Shown here one piece after another: positions 57,208 to 64,000 of a stretch of DNA of 64,000 nucleotides. Numbering within the stretch: the first letter of the stretch is position 1; each line of letters begins with the position of its first letter. The stretch is taken from assembly GCA_902762655.1 (NCBI GenBank), contig CACWOZ010000003.1:1-64000 (forward strand), in the 5' to 3' direction. The DNA comes from an uncultured Bacteroidia bacterium (GTDB taxonomy: Bacteria > Bacteroidota > Bacteroidia > Bacteroidales > UBA932). The notes beneath the pieces are model-generated. The model did not search any database. It was not told the origin of the DNA and saw only the letters and a program-made list of their open reading frames with translations. Position numbers and translations under genes: made by a program.

Positions 57208-57686
57208 ATTCCTAAAGTGTTATCTTCGTTAACATAGCCCTCGTCCTGAGGTAGTCCCGTCTGGCCGTAGGCGGCTACGGCCAGACGGTCGCAGCGCTCG
57301 TTCTCGGGATGTCCGGCGTGGCCCTTGAGCCAGTGGAAATGCACGTTATGCTTCCTGTACAAAGGAACGAAACGCAGCCAAAGGTCCTGATTCTTCTTTT
57401 TCTTGAATCCCGTGGCAAGCCACTTGTCGAGCCATTTTTCCTCCACCGCCTTAACCACGTAGGAGGAGTCGCTCCAGACCTCTATGTCGGCATTTTCCCA
57501 CTTGATGGCTTCCAGCCCCATGATGACTGCAAGGAGCTCCATGCGGTTGTTGGTAGTGAGCGCGAATCCTCCGGACATCTCTTTGCGCAGGTTGCCGCAT
57601 ACAAGCACTGCACCCCAGCCCCCGGGACCGGGGTTGCCGCTGGCCGCGCCGTCGGTATAGAGGTATATAGGCTCTTTTCGTTCCAT
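57204..57686 (-). CDS. rnhA: Ribonuclease HI
   Basis: RNase HI of about 160 residues removing RNA from RNA-DNA hybrids. Active-site residues: Asp12 in LYTDGAASGNPGPGG, Glu in NRMELLA, Asp in VWSDSSYV and Asp in ENERCDRLA. The HWLKGHAGHPEN motif is typical. The ATG at 57686 (MERKE) is chosen because TATTTTTG ends 6 nt before it; a codon three residues upstream would overlap the box. It heads rnhA-pdxA and is divergent from rfbD. Confidence 0.94.
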   Translation of the reverse strand: MERKEPIYLYTDGAASGNPGPGGWGAVLVCGNLRKEMSGGFALTTNNRMELLAVIMGLEAIKWENADIEVWSDSSYVVKAVEEKWLDKWLATGFKKKKNQDLWLRFVPLYRKHNVHFHWLKGHAGHPENERCDRLAVAAYGQTGLPQDEGYVNEDNTLGI

Positions 57687-57692
57687 TTTCAA

Positions 57693-57710
57693 CAAAAATA
57701 GTTATTTTTG
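57693..57710. promoter_or_regulatory. Back-to-back symmetric -7 boxes of rnhA and rfbD
   Basis: Minus-strand TATTTTTG (57693-57700) and plus-strand TATTTTTG (57703-57710) are separated by two bases, forming a near-perfect palindrome. They end 6 nt and 7 nt before the rnhA and rfbD start codons. Confidence 0.7.
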
Positions 57711-57717
57711 TAAGATT

Positions 57718-58617
57718 ATGCACGATAAAAAGCTCAATATTCTCGTAACCGGTGCAAACGGACAGCTCGGAAGATGCCTGCGCGACGCTGCGATGCTCAG
57801 CCGCAACCGCTTCATCTTTACCGACGTGAGCGAGATCCCCGGCCTGGAGACAGTCAGTCTGGATGTCACCAACAAGGATACGCTGGATATCGTGGCCGAT
57901 TCCGAAAATGTGGATGTGATAGTCAATTGCGCGGGCTACACAAATGTCGACAAGGCGGAGGATGAGATCCAACTTGCCGACCTCCTGAACCATCAGGCTG
58001 CGGCGAACCTTGCAGCCTGCGCCCGCCGCAGGAAGGCCATGCTCATCCATATCTCAACCGACTACATCTTTGACGGCACGGCATCCAAGCCCATCACGGA
58101 AGATTGCGCCCCGGCACCACTGGGTGTGTATGGCGCCACCAAACTTGCCGGCGAGCAGGCCGTCATGGCCTCCGCTTGCAGGTATATCATCTTCCGCACT
58201 GCCTGGCTGTACTCCGCATACGGCCGGAACTTCGTAAAGACCATGCTTTCCCTGACAGCCGGCCACCCCATGGTCAAAGTAGTGAACGACCAGGTGGGCA
58301 CTCCAACTTACGGACCGGACCTCGCCCGACTGATAGTTGATGTTATCGACGGCGGAAAATTCGACAGGACAGGCATTTACAATTATACCGGCGAGGGGGT
58401 GTGCAGCTGGTACGACTTCGCAAGCGAGATAAATTCCCTGGCCGGTCACGGCTGCAAGGTGCTGCCTTGCAGTAGTTCGGACTATCCCACCAAGGCCAGA
58501 CGCCCGCATTATTCCGTGCTCGACAAAAGTCTGGTGAAAACCACATTCGGAATCAGCATCCCCCACTGGAAAGAGCCGCTCAAGGCCTGCATACAAGAAT
58601 TGACAAATGAGAATTGA
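57718..58617 (+). CDS. rfbD: dTDP-4-dehydrorhamnose reductase
   Basis: NADPH-dependent reductase of 299 residues for the last step of dTDP-L-rhamnose synthesis. Rossmann motif VTGANGQLG near residue 11, ISTDYIFDG near 102, and the catalytic YGATKLAGE (Tyr-x3-Lys) near 137. The end overlaps rfbC by 11 bases. Together with rfbC it indicates rhamnose-containing surface glycan. Confidence 0.94.
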   Translation: MHDKKLNILVTGANGQLGRCLRDAAMLSRNRFIFTDVSEIPGLETVSLDVTNKDTLDIVADSENVDVIVNCAGYTNVDKAEDEIQLADLLNHQAAANLAACARRRKAMLIHISTDYIFDGTASKPITEDCAPAPLGVYGATKLAGEQAVMASACRYIIFRTAWLYSAYGRNFVKTMLSLTAGHPMVKVVNDQVGTPTYGPDLARLIVDVIDGGKFDRTGIYNYTGEGVCSWYDFASEINSLAGHGCKVLPCSSSDYPTKARRPHYSVLDKSLVKTTFGISIPHWKEPLKACIQELTNEN

Positions 58618-59185
58618 GCATACATCCATACCGGAAGTAGTCATAGTGCATCCCGACATTTTCCGGGATGCGCGCGGTTATTTCTTCGAGTCTTTCAACG
58701 AAAAAGCCTTTGCGGAGGCCATGTACCCCGTGCATTTCGTGCAAGACAACGAAAGCAGGTCCTGCAGGGGAGTGATCCGCGGCCTGCATTATCAGAAGGG
58801 GGATGCCGCTCAAGGCAAGTTAGTACGTGTAATCAGAGGCATGGTCCTCGACATCGCGGTGGATATCAGGAGGGGTAGTCCCACATTCGGAAAGTGGGCC
58901 GCTGCCGAACTGTCCGGCGAAAATGCCGCCCAATTGTTCATCCCCCGCGGTTTCGCCCATGGATTCAGCGTCCTTAGCGACGAGGCTGTTTTCCAGTACA
59001 AATGCGACCGTTTCTACGATCCTTCGGCCGAAGGGGCGGTTGCGTGGGACGACCCCGACCTGGGCATAGACTGGAAGATTCCCTCCGGCGAGGTGATACT
59101 GTCCGGGAAGGACAGGCAACATCTCCGCCTGAAAGACATCCCGGCAGAGGACCTCTTCGAATATGGGAAGGATTTATATGAATAG
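58607..59185 (+). CDS. rfbC: dTDP-4-dehydrorhamnose 3,5-epimerase
   Basis: Cupin-fold epimerase of 192 residues. Motifs: FRDARGYFFESFN near residue 20, the catalytic His in VIRGLHYQKG near 64, and FIPRGFAHGFSVLSD near 118. It is translated in overlap with rfbD and overlaps pheA by 8 bases. No rfbA or rfbB is present in the window. Confidence 0.95.
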   Translation: MRIEHTSIPEVVIVHPDIFRDARGYFFESFNEKAFAEAMYPVHFVQDNESRSCRGVIRGLHYQKGDAAQGKLVRVIRGMVLDIAVDIRRGSPTFGKWAAAELSGENAAQLFIPRGFAHGFSVLSDEAVFQYKCDRFYDPSAEGAVAWDDPDLGIDWKIPSGEVILSGKDRQHLRLKDIPAEDLFEYGKDLYE

Positions 59186-60011
59186 GAGAGTCGCGATACA
59201 AGGATATTCCGGCTGCTTCCATGAGGAGGCAGCCCGCCGTTTTTATACTTCGATAGGAGAGAATAACCTTGATATCGTGGAGTGCGACACCTTCGGGGGA
59301 CTTTACGAGGCGCTCGACGCCGGCAGGGCCGATGCTGCCGTAATGGCCATCGAAAACACCGTCTCCGGCGGTCTTATCCCCAACTTCGACCTGCTCCGCA
59401 AGAATCCCCGCAAGATTAAGGGAGAGGTCTTCCTGCGCATCGAGCAGAACCTGATGGCTCTGCCTGGGCAGAGCCTGGAGGATATCCGCGAGGTGCGTAC
59501 CCACTATATGGCCATCAACCAGACCCGCGAGTTCTTCAACGGCTTGCCGCAGATACGTCTGGTGGAGTCGGAGGATACCGCCAAATCTGCCGCCCAGGTG
59601 GCGCACGAGGGCCTTGCCGGGGTAGGCGCGGTCGCATCCAGGCTCGCCGCGGAACTCTACGGCCTCGAAATCCTCGCTCCGGGCATAGAGACCTACAAGC
59701 AGAATTTCACCCGTTTCCTGATCATGGACGACGGCCTCGAGGTACCTCGGGAGAAAATCGACAAGGCTTCCCTCTGCTTCACCCTCCCGCACACTCCCGG
59801 CTCCCTCGCGCACATACTTACCATTCTCTCGTTCTACGAGATGAATCTTACGCGAATCCAGTCCCTGCCCATCCCCGGAAGGGAATGGCAGTACTTCTTT
59901 TACGCAGATATCAAGTTTGCGACCTATGAGAGATACCAGCAGGCCCTTGCCGCGGTAAGGCCTCTGATTGATGAATTCCAGATTCTTGGAGAATACAGTT
60001 CCGCCCTATGA
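59178..60011 (+). CDS. pheA: Prephenate dehydratase
   Basis: Enzyme of 277 residues converting prephenate to phenylpyruvate. The PDT domain (1-180) has AIQGYSGCFHEEAA, MAIENTVSGG and the DTAKSAA motif; a C-terminal ACT domain (about 195-275) with TPGSLAHILTIL should bind phenylalanine. No chorismate mutase domain is attached; that activity is fused to the DAHP synthase two genes on. The ATG at 59178 is the family start, overlapping rfbC. Confidence 0.94.
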   Translation: MNRRVAIQGYSGCFHEEAARRFYTSIGENNLDIVECDTFGGLYEALDAGRADAAVMAIENTVSGGLIPNFDLLRKNPRKIKGEVFLRIEQNLMALPGQSLEDIREVRTHYMAINQTREFFNGLPQIRLVESEDTAKSAAQVAHEGLAGVGAVASRLAAELYGLEILAPGIETYKQNFTRFLIMDDGLEVPREKIDKASLCFTLPHTPGSLAHILTILSFYEMNLTRIQSLPIPGREWQYFFYADIKFATYERYQQALAAVRPLIDEFQILGEYSSAL

Positions 60012-61171
60012 TCATCCATCCAGCCGACCGTACCGGCAGTGTTAAAGAATACTACTTCTCGAAAAAGAACCGGGAGATAGCCGCTATGAACGCGGACGGC
60101 CGCACCGAGCCAGTCATCAACCTTGGCATCGGCTCGCCCGACGGACGTCCCCCGCAGGCCTCGATTGACGCCCTTTGCTCTTCCGCCGTGCAGGACGGAG
60201 TGCATGCTTATCAGCCCTACATCGGTATCCCCGAACTGCGAAAAGCCTTTGCCGGGTGGTATGGGCGCTGGTATGGTGTGCAGCTGGACCCTTCTTCCGA
60301 AATCCAGCCCCTGACCGGCTCCAAGGAGGGTATACTTATCACCTCGCTCGCTTTCTTGAACAGGGGCGACAAGGTGCTGGTGCCGGATCCCGGTTATCCC
60401 ACCTACAGTTCTGCAGCCCGCCTTTGCGAGGCGGAGATAGTGACTTACGACCTTGTCGAGGCCCTTGGCTGGCAGCCGGATCTGGAGGCCCTGGAGGCTT
60501 CCGACCTGAGCGGGGTGAAGATGATGTGGACGAACTATCCGAACATGCCTACGGGCGCTCCGGCTGATCCCGCCCTCTATGAGAAACTTGTGGACTTTGG
60601 ACGCAGGCATGGCATCATGATCTGCAACGACAATCCCTACAGTTTCATCCTGACCGAGGATCATTATTCCATACTCTCTGTTCCGGGAGCAAAGGAATGC
60701 TGCCTGGAACTGAACTCCCTCAGCAAGGCACACAACATGGCAGGCTGGCGCATAGGAATGGTCGCCTCGTCTTCCGATGTCATATATGAGATCCTGAAAG
60801 TCAAGAGCCAGTTGGATTCCGGTATTTTCCGCCCTCTGCAACTTGCTGCCGTGGAGGCCCTTTCGCAGGGCCCGGAATGGTTCGCGGACCTGAATGCGGA
60901 GTACCGGCGCAGAAGGGTTGCCGCAGGCCGCATATTCGATGCCCTGGGAGTTCGCTACAACCCTGATTCTCAGGGGCTTTTCCTCTGGGGACGGGTGCCG
61001 GAGGGCGTCGATCCCGTGGCGCTTTCCGACAAACTGCTGCACGAAGCGGGAGTGTTCATTACTCCTGGATTCATCTTCGGGCATAATGGAGAAAAATATC
61101 TGCGCGTTTCGCTCTGCGCCACCGTGGAGAAATTGGGACGTGCTCTTGAAAAGATAAAAGCCGTATTATGA
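60008..61171 (+). CDS. Class I/II aminotransferase, probable aromatic
   Basis: PLP-dependent aminotransferase of 387 residues. The PLP lysine is in SLSKAHNMAGWR near residue 243, with TNYPNMPTG near 177 and NDNPYS near 203 as binding loops. It is closest in form to LL-diaminopimelate/aromatic aminotransferases. Its place between pheA and tyrA, overlapping both by 4 bases, suggests transamination of phenylpyruvate and hydroxyphenylpyruvate. Confidence 0.88.
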   Translation: MIIHPADRTGSVKEYYFSKKNREIAAMNADGRTEPVINLGIGSPDGRPPQASIDALCSSAVQDGVHAYQPYIGIPELRKAFAGWYGRWYGVQLDPSSEIQPLTGSKEGILITSLAFLNRGDKVLVPDPGYPTYSSAARLCEAEIVTYDLVEALGWQPDLEALEASDLSGVKMMWTNYPNMPTGAPADPALYEKLVDFGRRHGIMICNDNPYSFILTEDHYSILSVPGAKECCLELNSLSKAHNMAGWRIGMVASSSDVIYEILKVKSQLDSGIFRPLQLAAVEALSQGPEWFADLNAEYRRRRVAAGRIFDALGVRYNPDSQGLFLWGRVPEGVDPVALSDKLLHEAGVFITPGFIFGHNGEKYLRVSLCATVEKLGRALEKIKAVL

Positions 61172-62013
61172 ACGTAGGTATTATCGGACTCGGCCTGATC
61201 GGCGGATCCATGGGGCTGGACCTTCGGGGACGCGGATTTGCAGCGAAGGTCATAGGTGTTGAAAACGTGAGCGTGAATGCCGAAGCAGCCCTTCGCATAG
61301 GTCTGGCTGACAGCATCGCCGGCCTGGACGAGTGTGTTGCGGAATCGGACATAATCGTGCTGGCCATTCCCGTCGGGGCCGCATGCAAACTTCTTCCGCA
61401 GGTGCTGGACAAGGTTGCCGGTACTGAAAAGGTGGTAATCGATGTCTGCTCCGTCAAGGAGGCCATGTGCCAGGTAGCGGCAGGACATCAGGCACGGGGA
61501 CAGTACGTAGCTACCCATCCCATGGCCGGTACCGAATATTCGGGTCCCTGGGCGGCTATGCCCGGGCTCTTCGACGGCCGTGCCTGCATACTCTGCGATG
61601 TCGAGGAATCTTCTCCCAAAGCCGTGCGCCTCGTCGAGCAACTCTACGACGCGTTGAACATGAGGGTTACCTACATGCGCAGCGATGCCCATGACATGCA
61701 CGTGGCCTATGTGTCGCATATTTCGCACATCACCTCCTTCGCACTGGCTCTCACCGTGCTCGACAAGGAAAAGGACGAAAAACACATTTTCGACCTTGCG
61801 TCCGGCGGTTTCTCTTCTACCGTGCGTCTGGCTAAGAGCAGCGCGGACATGTGGGTGCCGATACTCGCCCTGAATCACGACAACGTACTCCGCGTCATAG
61901 ATACATATATAGACAAGATGAAGGAATTCCGTTCAGCCATAGATGCTTATGACGAAGAAAAGATACGGGAACTTATCGCGGAAGGCAACAAGATTAAACG
62001 CATCATCAGATAA
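61168..62013 (+). CDS. tyrA: Prephenate dehydrogenase
   Basis: NAD(P)-dependent enzyme of 281 residues converting prephenate to 4-hydroxyphenylpyruvate. Rossmann motif IIGLGLIGGSMGLDLRGRG near residue 5, THPMAGTEYSG near 113 and the catalytic His region VAYVSHISHITSF near 177. No ACT domain. It overlaps the aminotransferase by 4 bases and the DAHP synthase by 1. Confidence 0.92.
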   Translation: MNVGIIGLGLIGGSMGLDLRGRGFAAKVIGVENVSVNAEAALRIGLADSIAGLDECVAESDIIVLAIPVGAACKLLPQVLDKVAGTEKVVIDVCSVKEAMCQVAAGHQARGQYVATHPMAGTEYSGPWAAMPGLFDGRACILCDVEESSPKAVRLVEQLYDALNMRVTYMRSDAHDMHVAYVSHISHITSFALALTVLDKEKDEKHIFDLASGGFSSTVRLAKSSADMWVPILALNHDNVLRVIDTYIDKMKEFRSAIDAYDEEKIRELIAEGNKIKRIIR

Positions 62014-63092
62014 TGGCAGCAAAGTTCGACATCGTCCCCCTCAATGACTGGGGATTCTTCCATCTGCCTCCGCGTCCATGCGTGGTGGCCGGCCCCTGCA
62101 GTGCCGAGAGTGAAGAACAGGTAATGGAAACAGCCCGCGGCCTCAAGGCTATAGGCATCAATGTTTTCCGTGCCGGAATATGGAAGCCTCGCACGCATCC
62201 GGGAAGTTTCGAAGGGGCAGGCGTGCCTGGCCTCAAGTGGATGCAGAAGGTCCGCAAGGAATACGGGATGCGCATTTGTACGGAAGTGGCCAACGAACGT
62301 CATGTGTTCGAATGCCTGAAGCACGGAGTGGACATGGTCTGGCTCGGTGCCCGCACCACCGCCAATCCCTTCCTCGTGCAGGAAATCGCCGAAGCGCTGC
62401 GCGATACCGACATCCCTGTGCTGGTGAAGAACCCGGTGAATCCCGACCTTGATTTATGGATCGGGGCTTTCGAGCGCCTGGCCGCCCAGGGTGTCCGCAA
62501 ACTCGGGGCGATCCATCGCGGAGTATCTACCGCATCCAAGATCAAATACCGCAATGCTCCCCAATGGGAGATGGCGGTTGAACTTCGCGCCCGCTATCCC
62601 GAACTTCCCATGTTTGCGGATCCCAGCCATATGGGAGGCAAGAGGGAATATCTTTTCGAGCTGTCGCAGCGCGCGATGGACCTCGGCCTGGACGGCCTGA
62701 TGATTGAATCGCACTGCGATCCGTCCTGCGCCCTGAGCGATGCCGCCCAGCAACTTACCCCCTCCGCCCTCATAGAATTGCTCCAGAGCCTGGTGGTCCG
62801 CGACGCCGTCACATCCGACGAAGAGTTCAACGAGAACCTTTCGCGCCTGCGTGCCCAGATCGACGTGCTTGACGAGAATCTGGTTTTCACCCTGGCATCC
62901 CGAATGAAAGTCAGCCGTGCGATAGGTGACCTGAAGAAAGAGAACAGCGTTGCGATCGTCCAGCCCGGGCGTTGGGACGAGGTCCTCGAGAAGGTCGCCG
63001 AATCGGCCTCTTCCTACGGCCTTGACGCCGGGTTTGTCAAGCGCATCTTCAATACCATCCACGAAGCCTCCGTCGCCGAGCAGAACAAGTAG
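62013..63092 (+). CDS. Bifunctional DAHP synthase/chorismate mutase
   Basis: Fusion of 359 residues. Residues about 1-260 form a class I-beta DAHP synthase (VVAGPCSAESEEQV, FRAGIWKPRT, GARTTANP, HRGVSTASK, ADPSHMGG), the first shikimate step. Residues about 270-359 are an AroQ chorismate mutase (LRAQIDVLDENLVFTLASRM). The fusion is common in Bacteroidota and allows control by prephenate or chorismate. It closes the pheA-tyrA operon, so both ends of the aromatic branch are co-expressed with dTDP-rhamnose genes. Confidence 0.94.
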   Translation: MAAKFDIVPLNDWGFFHLPPRPCVVAGPCSAESEEQVMETARGLKAIGINVFRAGIWKPRTHPGSFEGAGVPGLKWMQKVRKEYGMRICTEVANERHVFECLKHGVDMVWLGARTTANPFLVQEIAEALRDTDIPVLVKNPVNPDLDLWIGAFERLAAQGVRKLGAIHRGVSTASKIKYRNAPQWEMAVELRARYPELPMFADPSHMGGKREYLFELSQRAMDLGLDGLMIESHCDPSCALSDAAQQLTPSALIELLQSLVVRDAVTSDEEFNENLSRLRAQIDVLDENLVFTLASRMKVSRAIGDLKKENSVAIVQPGRWDEVLEKVAESASSYGLDAGFVKRIFNTIHEASVAEQNK

Positions 63093-63129
63093 TCCCCTCA
63101 TTAAAGCCGTAGGCGTGCGTGGGTGATCG

Positions 63130-63158
63130 GGGTACTTTAGGGGCAGAGCCCCTAAAAA
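63130..63158 (+). repeat. TTTAGGGGC palindromic repeat, intergenic copy
   Basis: The core TTTAGGGGC-AGA-GCCCCTAAA is a perfect 9-bp stem with a T-rich or A-rich edge. It matches the copy read in frame in the HHH gene (46225-46253, opposite strand) at 27 of 29 positions. Confidence 0.8.
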
Positions 63159-63182
63159 ATGGGCGGCTGGTCGCCCCTTCGA

Positions 63183-63215
63183 CGACAAAAGCGGGCTTTT
63201 GGCCCGCTTTTGTCG
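63183..63215 (-). terminator. Terminator of tRNA-Pro, overlapping its 3' end
   Basis: CGACAAAAGCGGGC (63183-63196) and GCCCGCTTTTGTCG (63202-63215) form a perfect 14-bp stem. Three bases of the stem belong to the tRNA 3' end. Confidence 0.75.
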
Positions 63216-63285
63216 AGAAGAGGCGACTCGAACGCCCGACCCCCACGTCCCGAACGTGGTGCGCTACCAACTGCGCTACTTCTCG
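63213..63285 (-). tRNA. tRNA-Pro (CGG)
   Basis: Cloverleaf on the minus strand: acceptor CGAGAAG/CTTCTCG, anticodon stem CCACG/CGTGG with loop TTCGGGA giving CGG. CCA is not encoded. The 5' end abuts the T-run of the rpsT terminator, and no promoter is visible in between. Confidence 0.92.
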
Positions 63286-63312
63286 AAAAAAAGGCGCGGA
63301 CTCAGCCGCGCC
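63286..63312 (-). terminator. Terminator of rpsT
   Basis: GGCGCGG/CCGCGCC stem with a T7 run on the minus strand, ending exactly at the 5' end of tRNA-Pro. Read-through appears necessary for tRNA-Pro expression. Confidence 0.75.
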
Positions 63313-63321
63313 CTGTGTGAA

Positions 63322-63576
63322 TTAAGAAAGTTTGTTGATGTACAGCGCGATACCGCTCTTGAGGTTCGAAGCCTTGTTCTTGTGGATGACACCCTGCTTT
63401 GCAAGTTTGTCGATCATAGCGTAAACCTTGGGAGCCTCTGCCTCTGCTGCTTTCTTATCGGTTGTCGTACGGATTGCGCGGATGGCATTCCTGGTAGTCT
63501 TTGCATAATACCTGTTATGCAATTTCCGCCTTTCGCCTTGGCGATTGGCTTTCTCTGCTGATGCGTTGTTTGCCAT
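63322..63576 (-). CDS. rpsT: 30S ribosomal protein S20
   Basis: A basic 84-residue helical protein matching bS20: [21 protein letters not shown], then [10 protein letters not shown] and [20 protein letters not shown]. It is preceded on the same strand by tRNA-Glu, with which it probably shares a promoter at 63691-63721, and followed by a strong terminator and tRNA-Pro. Confidence 0.96.
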   Translation of the reverse strand: MANNASAEKANRQGERRKLHNRYYAKTTRNAIRAIRTTTDKKAAEAEAPKVYAMIDKLAKQGVIHKNKASNLKSGIALYINKLS

Positions 63577-63601
63577 TGTTATACTTTTTTATAATTTTCA
63601 G

Positions 63602-63673
63602 TAGTGGGTAGGAGAATCGAACTCCTATTGCAGGAATGAAAATCCTGAGTACTAACCGTTATACGAACCCACC
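63602..63673 (-). tRNA. tRNA-Glu (UUC)
   Basis: Cloverleaf on the minus strand: acceptor GGTGGGT/ACCCACT (first pair G-U), anticodon stem CAGGA/TCCTG with loop TTTTCAT giving UUC, T-arm AGGAG-TTCGATT-CTCCT. CCA is not encoded. It is followed by rpsT 26 bases later without a terminator. Confidence 0.93.
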
Positions 63674-63690
63674 AGCATTTCAAAGGAGTG

Positions 63691-63721
63691 CAAAGGTACG
63701 AATATTTTTTTATTAATCAAC
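63691..63721 (-). promoter_or_regulatory. Promoter of tRNA-Glu-rpsT
   Basis: -7 TACCTTTG (63691-63698) and -33 GTTG (63718-63721) with a 19-bp spacer on the minus strand. Confidence 0.6.
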
Positions 63722-64000
63722 TAATTTTCGTTCCTTTTTTCTTTCCACTCCCACGAATACAGCAAAGATTCAACCTGACGGAGATACTGACGCTTGTCGT
63801 ATTTCGGTGCATACACGAATGCGTCGCACACAATTACATATATTCCGTCGGGGCTGTAGAACGAATGCGAAACGAAAGGTCCGCCCATATAATCGTTAGC
63901 CACTTCCCAGTATCCGCGGGTCTGTACGAAATCCCTCCCCTGATACTTCAGGTACTCGATCGAAGGGTTCGGCACGGTGCCGGTTGTCATGTAGGTGTTG
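63721..64000 (-). CDS. DUF4837-like protein, C-terminal part
   Basis: Incomplete: the frame runs off the window edge, and the ATG at 63990 is probably internal because sense codons continue upstream. The visible 90 or so residues include YQGRDFVQTRGYWEVANDYM, GGPFVSHSFYSPDG and FVYAPKYDKRQYLRQVESLLY, which resemble the end of DUF4837 lipoproteins of Bacteroidota. Function unknown. Confidence 0.6.
   Translation of the reverse strand, partial: NTYMTTGTVPNPSIEYLKYQGRDFVQTRGYWEVANDYMGGPFVSHSFYSPDGIYVIVCDAFVYAPKYDKRQYLRQVESLLYSWEWKEKRNEN

Overview
The window is a contiguous piece of a Bacteroidota chromosome, most likely order Bacteroidales; the family cannot be settled from sequence alone. Pointers are the -33/-7 promoters of the form TTTG-N19/20-TAnnTTTG before many genes, few Shine-Dalgarno sites, a 58-residue histone H1-like protein, DUF3078 and probable DUF4837 proteins, an archaeal-type ProRS, a lpxD-lpxC-lpxA cluster and many lipoproteins. 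Coding DNA is moderately GC-rich. GH29 and GH3 enzymes and an SGNH esterase suggest a glycan-degrading, perhaps gut or rumen, lifestyle. Nearly all the window is genes; no gene-free stretch exceeds 300 bases.

Layout. 1-7.4 kb: initiator tRNA, an SGNH esterase lipoprotein, then the leftward unit proS-DUF3078-tilS-hisS-GH29 fucosidase. 7.5-13.7 kb: an aromatic-rich lipoprotein, a FadL-type porin, lpxD, lpxC, lpxA and a WbqC-like gene. 13.7-21.3 kb: a THUMP-like methyltransferase (-), then rimP-nusA-infB-ettA. 21.3-28.9 kb: a PIN/RHH toxin-antitoxin pair, tRNA-Gln, tadA, polA, an ECF sigma factor, an organophosphate antiporter, a HAD phosphatase and rsmG. 28.9-29.9 kb: an ORF6N gene between perfect 36-bp direct repeats, then rpmH. 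29.9-43.8 kb: peptidases, rmuC, a LolC/E-like permease, rbfA, tyrS, tpiA, an M6 protease, the histone-like gene, pth, rplY and a clostripain-like protease. 43.9-57.7 kb: xerD, tdk, rsmI, an HHH protein, trpS, recA, rlmN, a patatin/BamA-like protein, recX, GH3, pdxA and rnhA. 57.7-63.1 kb: rfbD-rfbC-pheA-aminotransferase-tyrA-DAHP synthase/chorismate mutase, tightly overlapping. 63.1-64 kb: tRNA-Pro, rpsT, tRNA-Glu and a partial DUF4837-like gene.

The most unusual signals are repeats acting on ordinary genes. (1) A 738-bp ORF6N unit lies between two exact 36-bp copies of the rsmG 3' end, leaving both the rsmG frame and the rpmH promoter usable. (2) Long palindromic elements lie in frame inside polA, the THUMP-like methyltransferase, rsmG and the HHH protein; two of these have recognisable relatives in intergenic DNA of this window. 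(3) Many -7 boxes end only 5-9 nt before the start codon, predicting leaderless or nearly leaderless mRNAs, including a back-to-back symmetric rnhA/rfbD promoter. (4) RimP and TilS lack their usual C-terminal domains, LpxC lacks the FabZ fusion common in the phylum, and PolA has lost its proofreading motifs.
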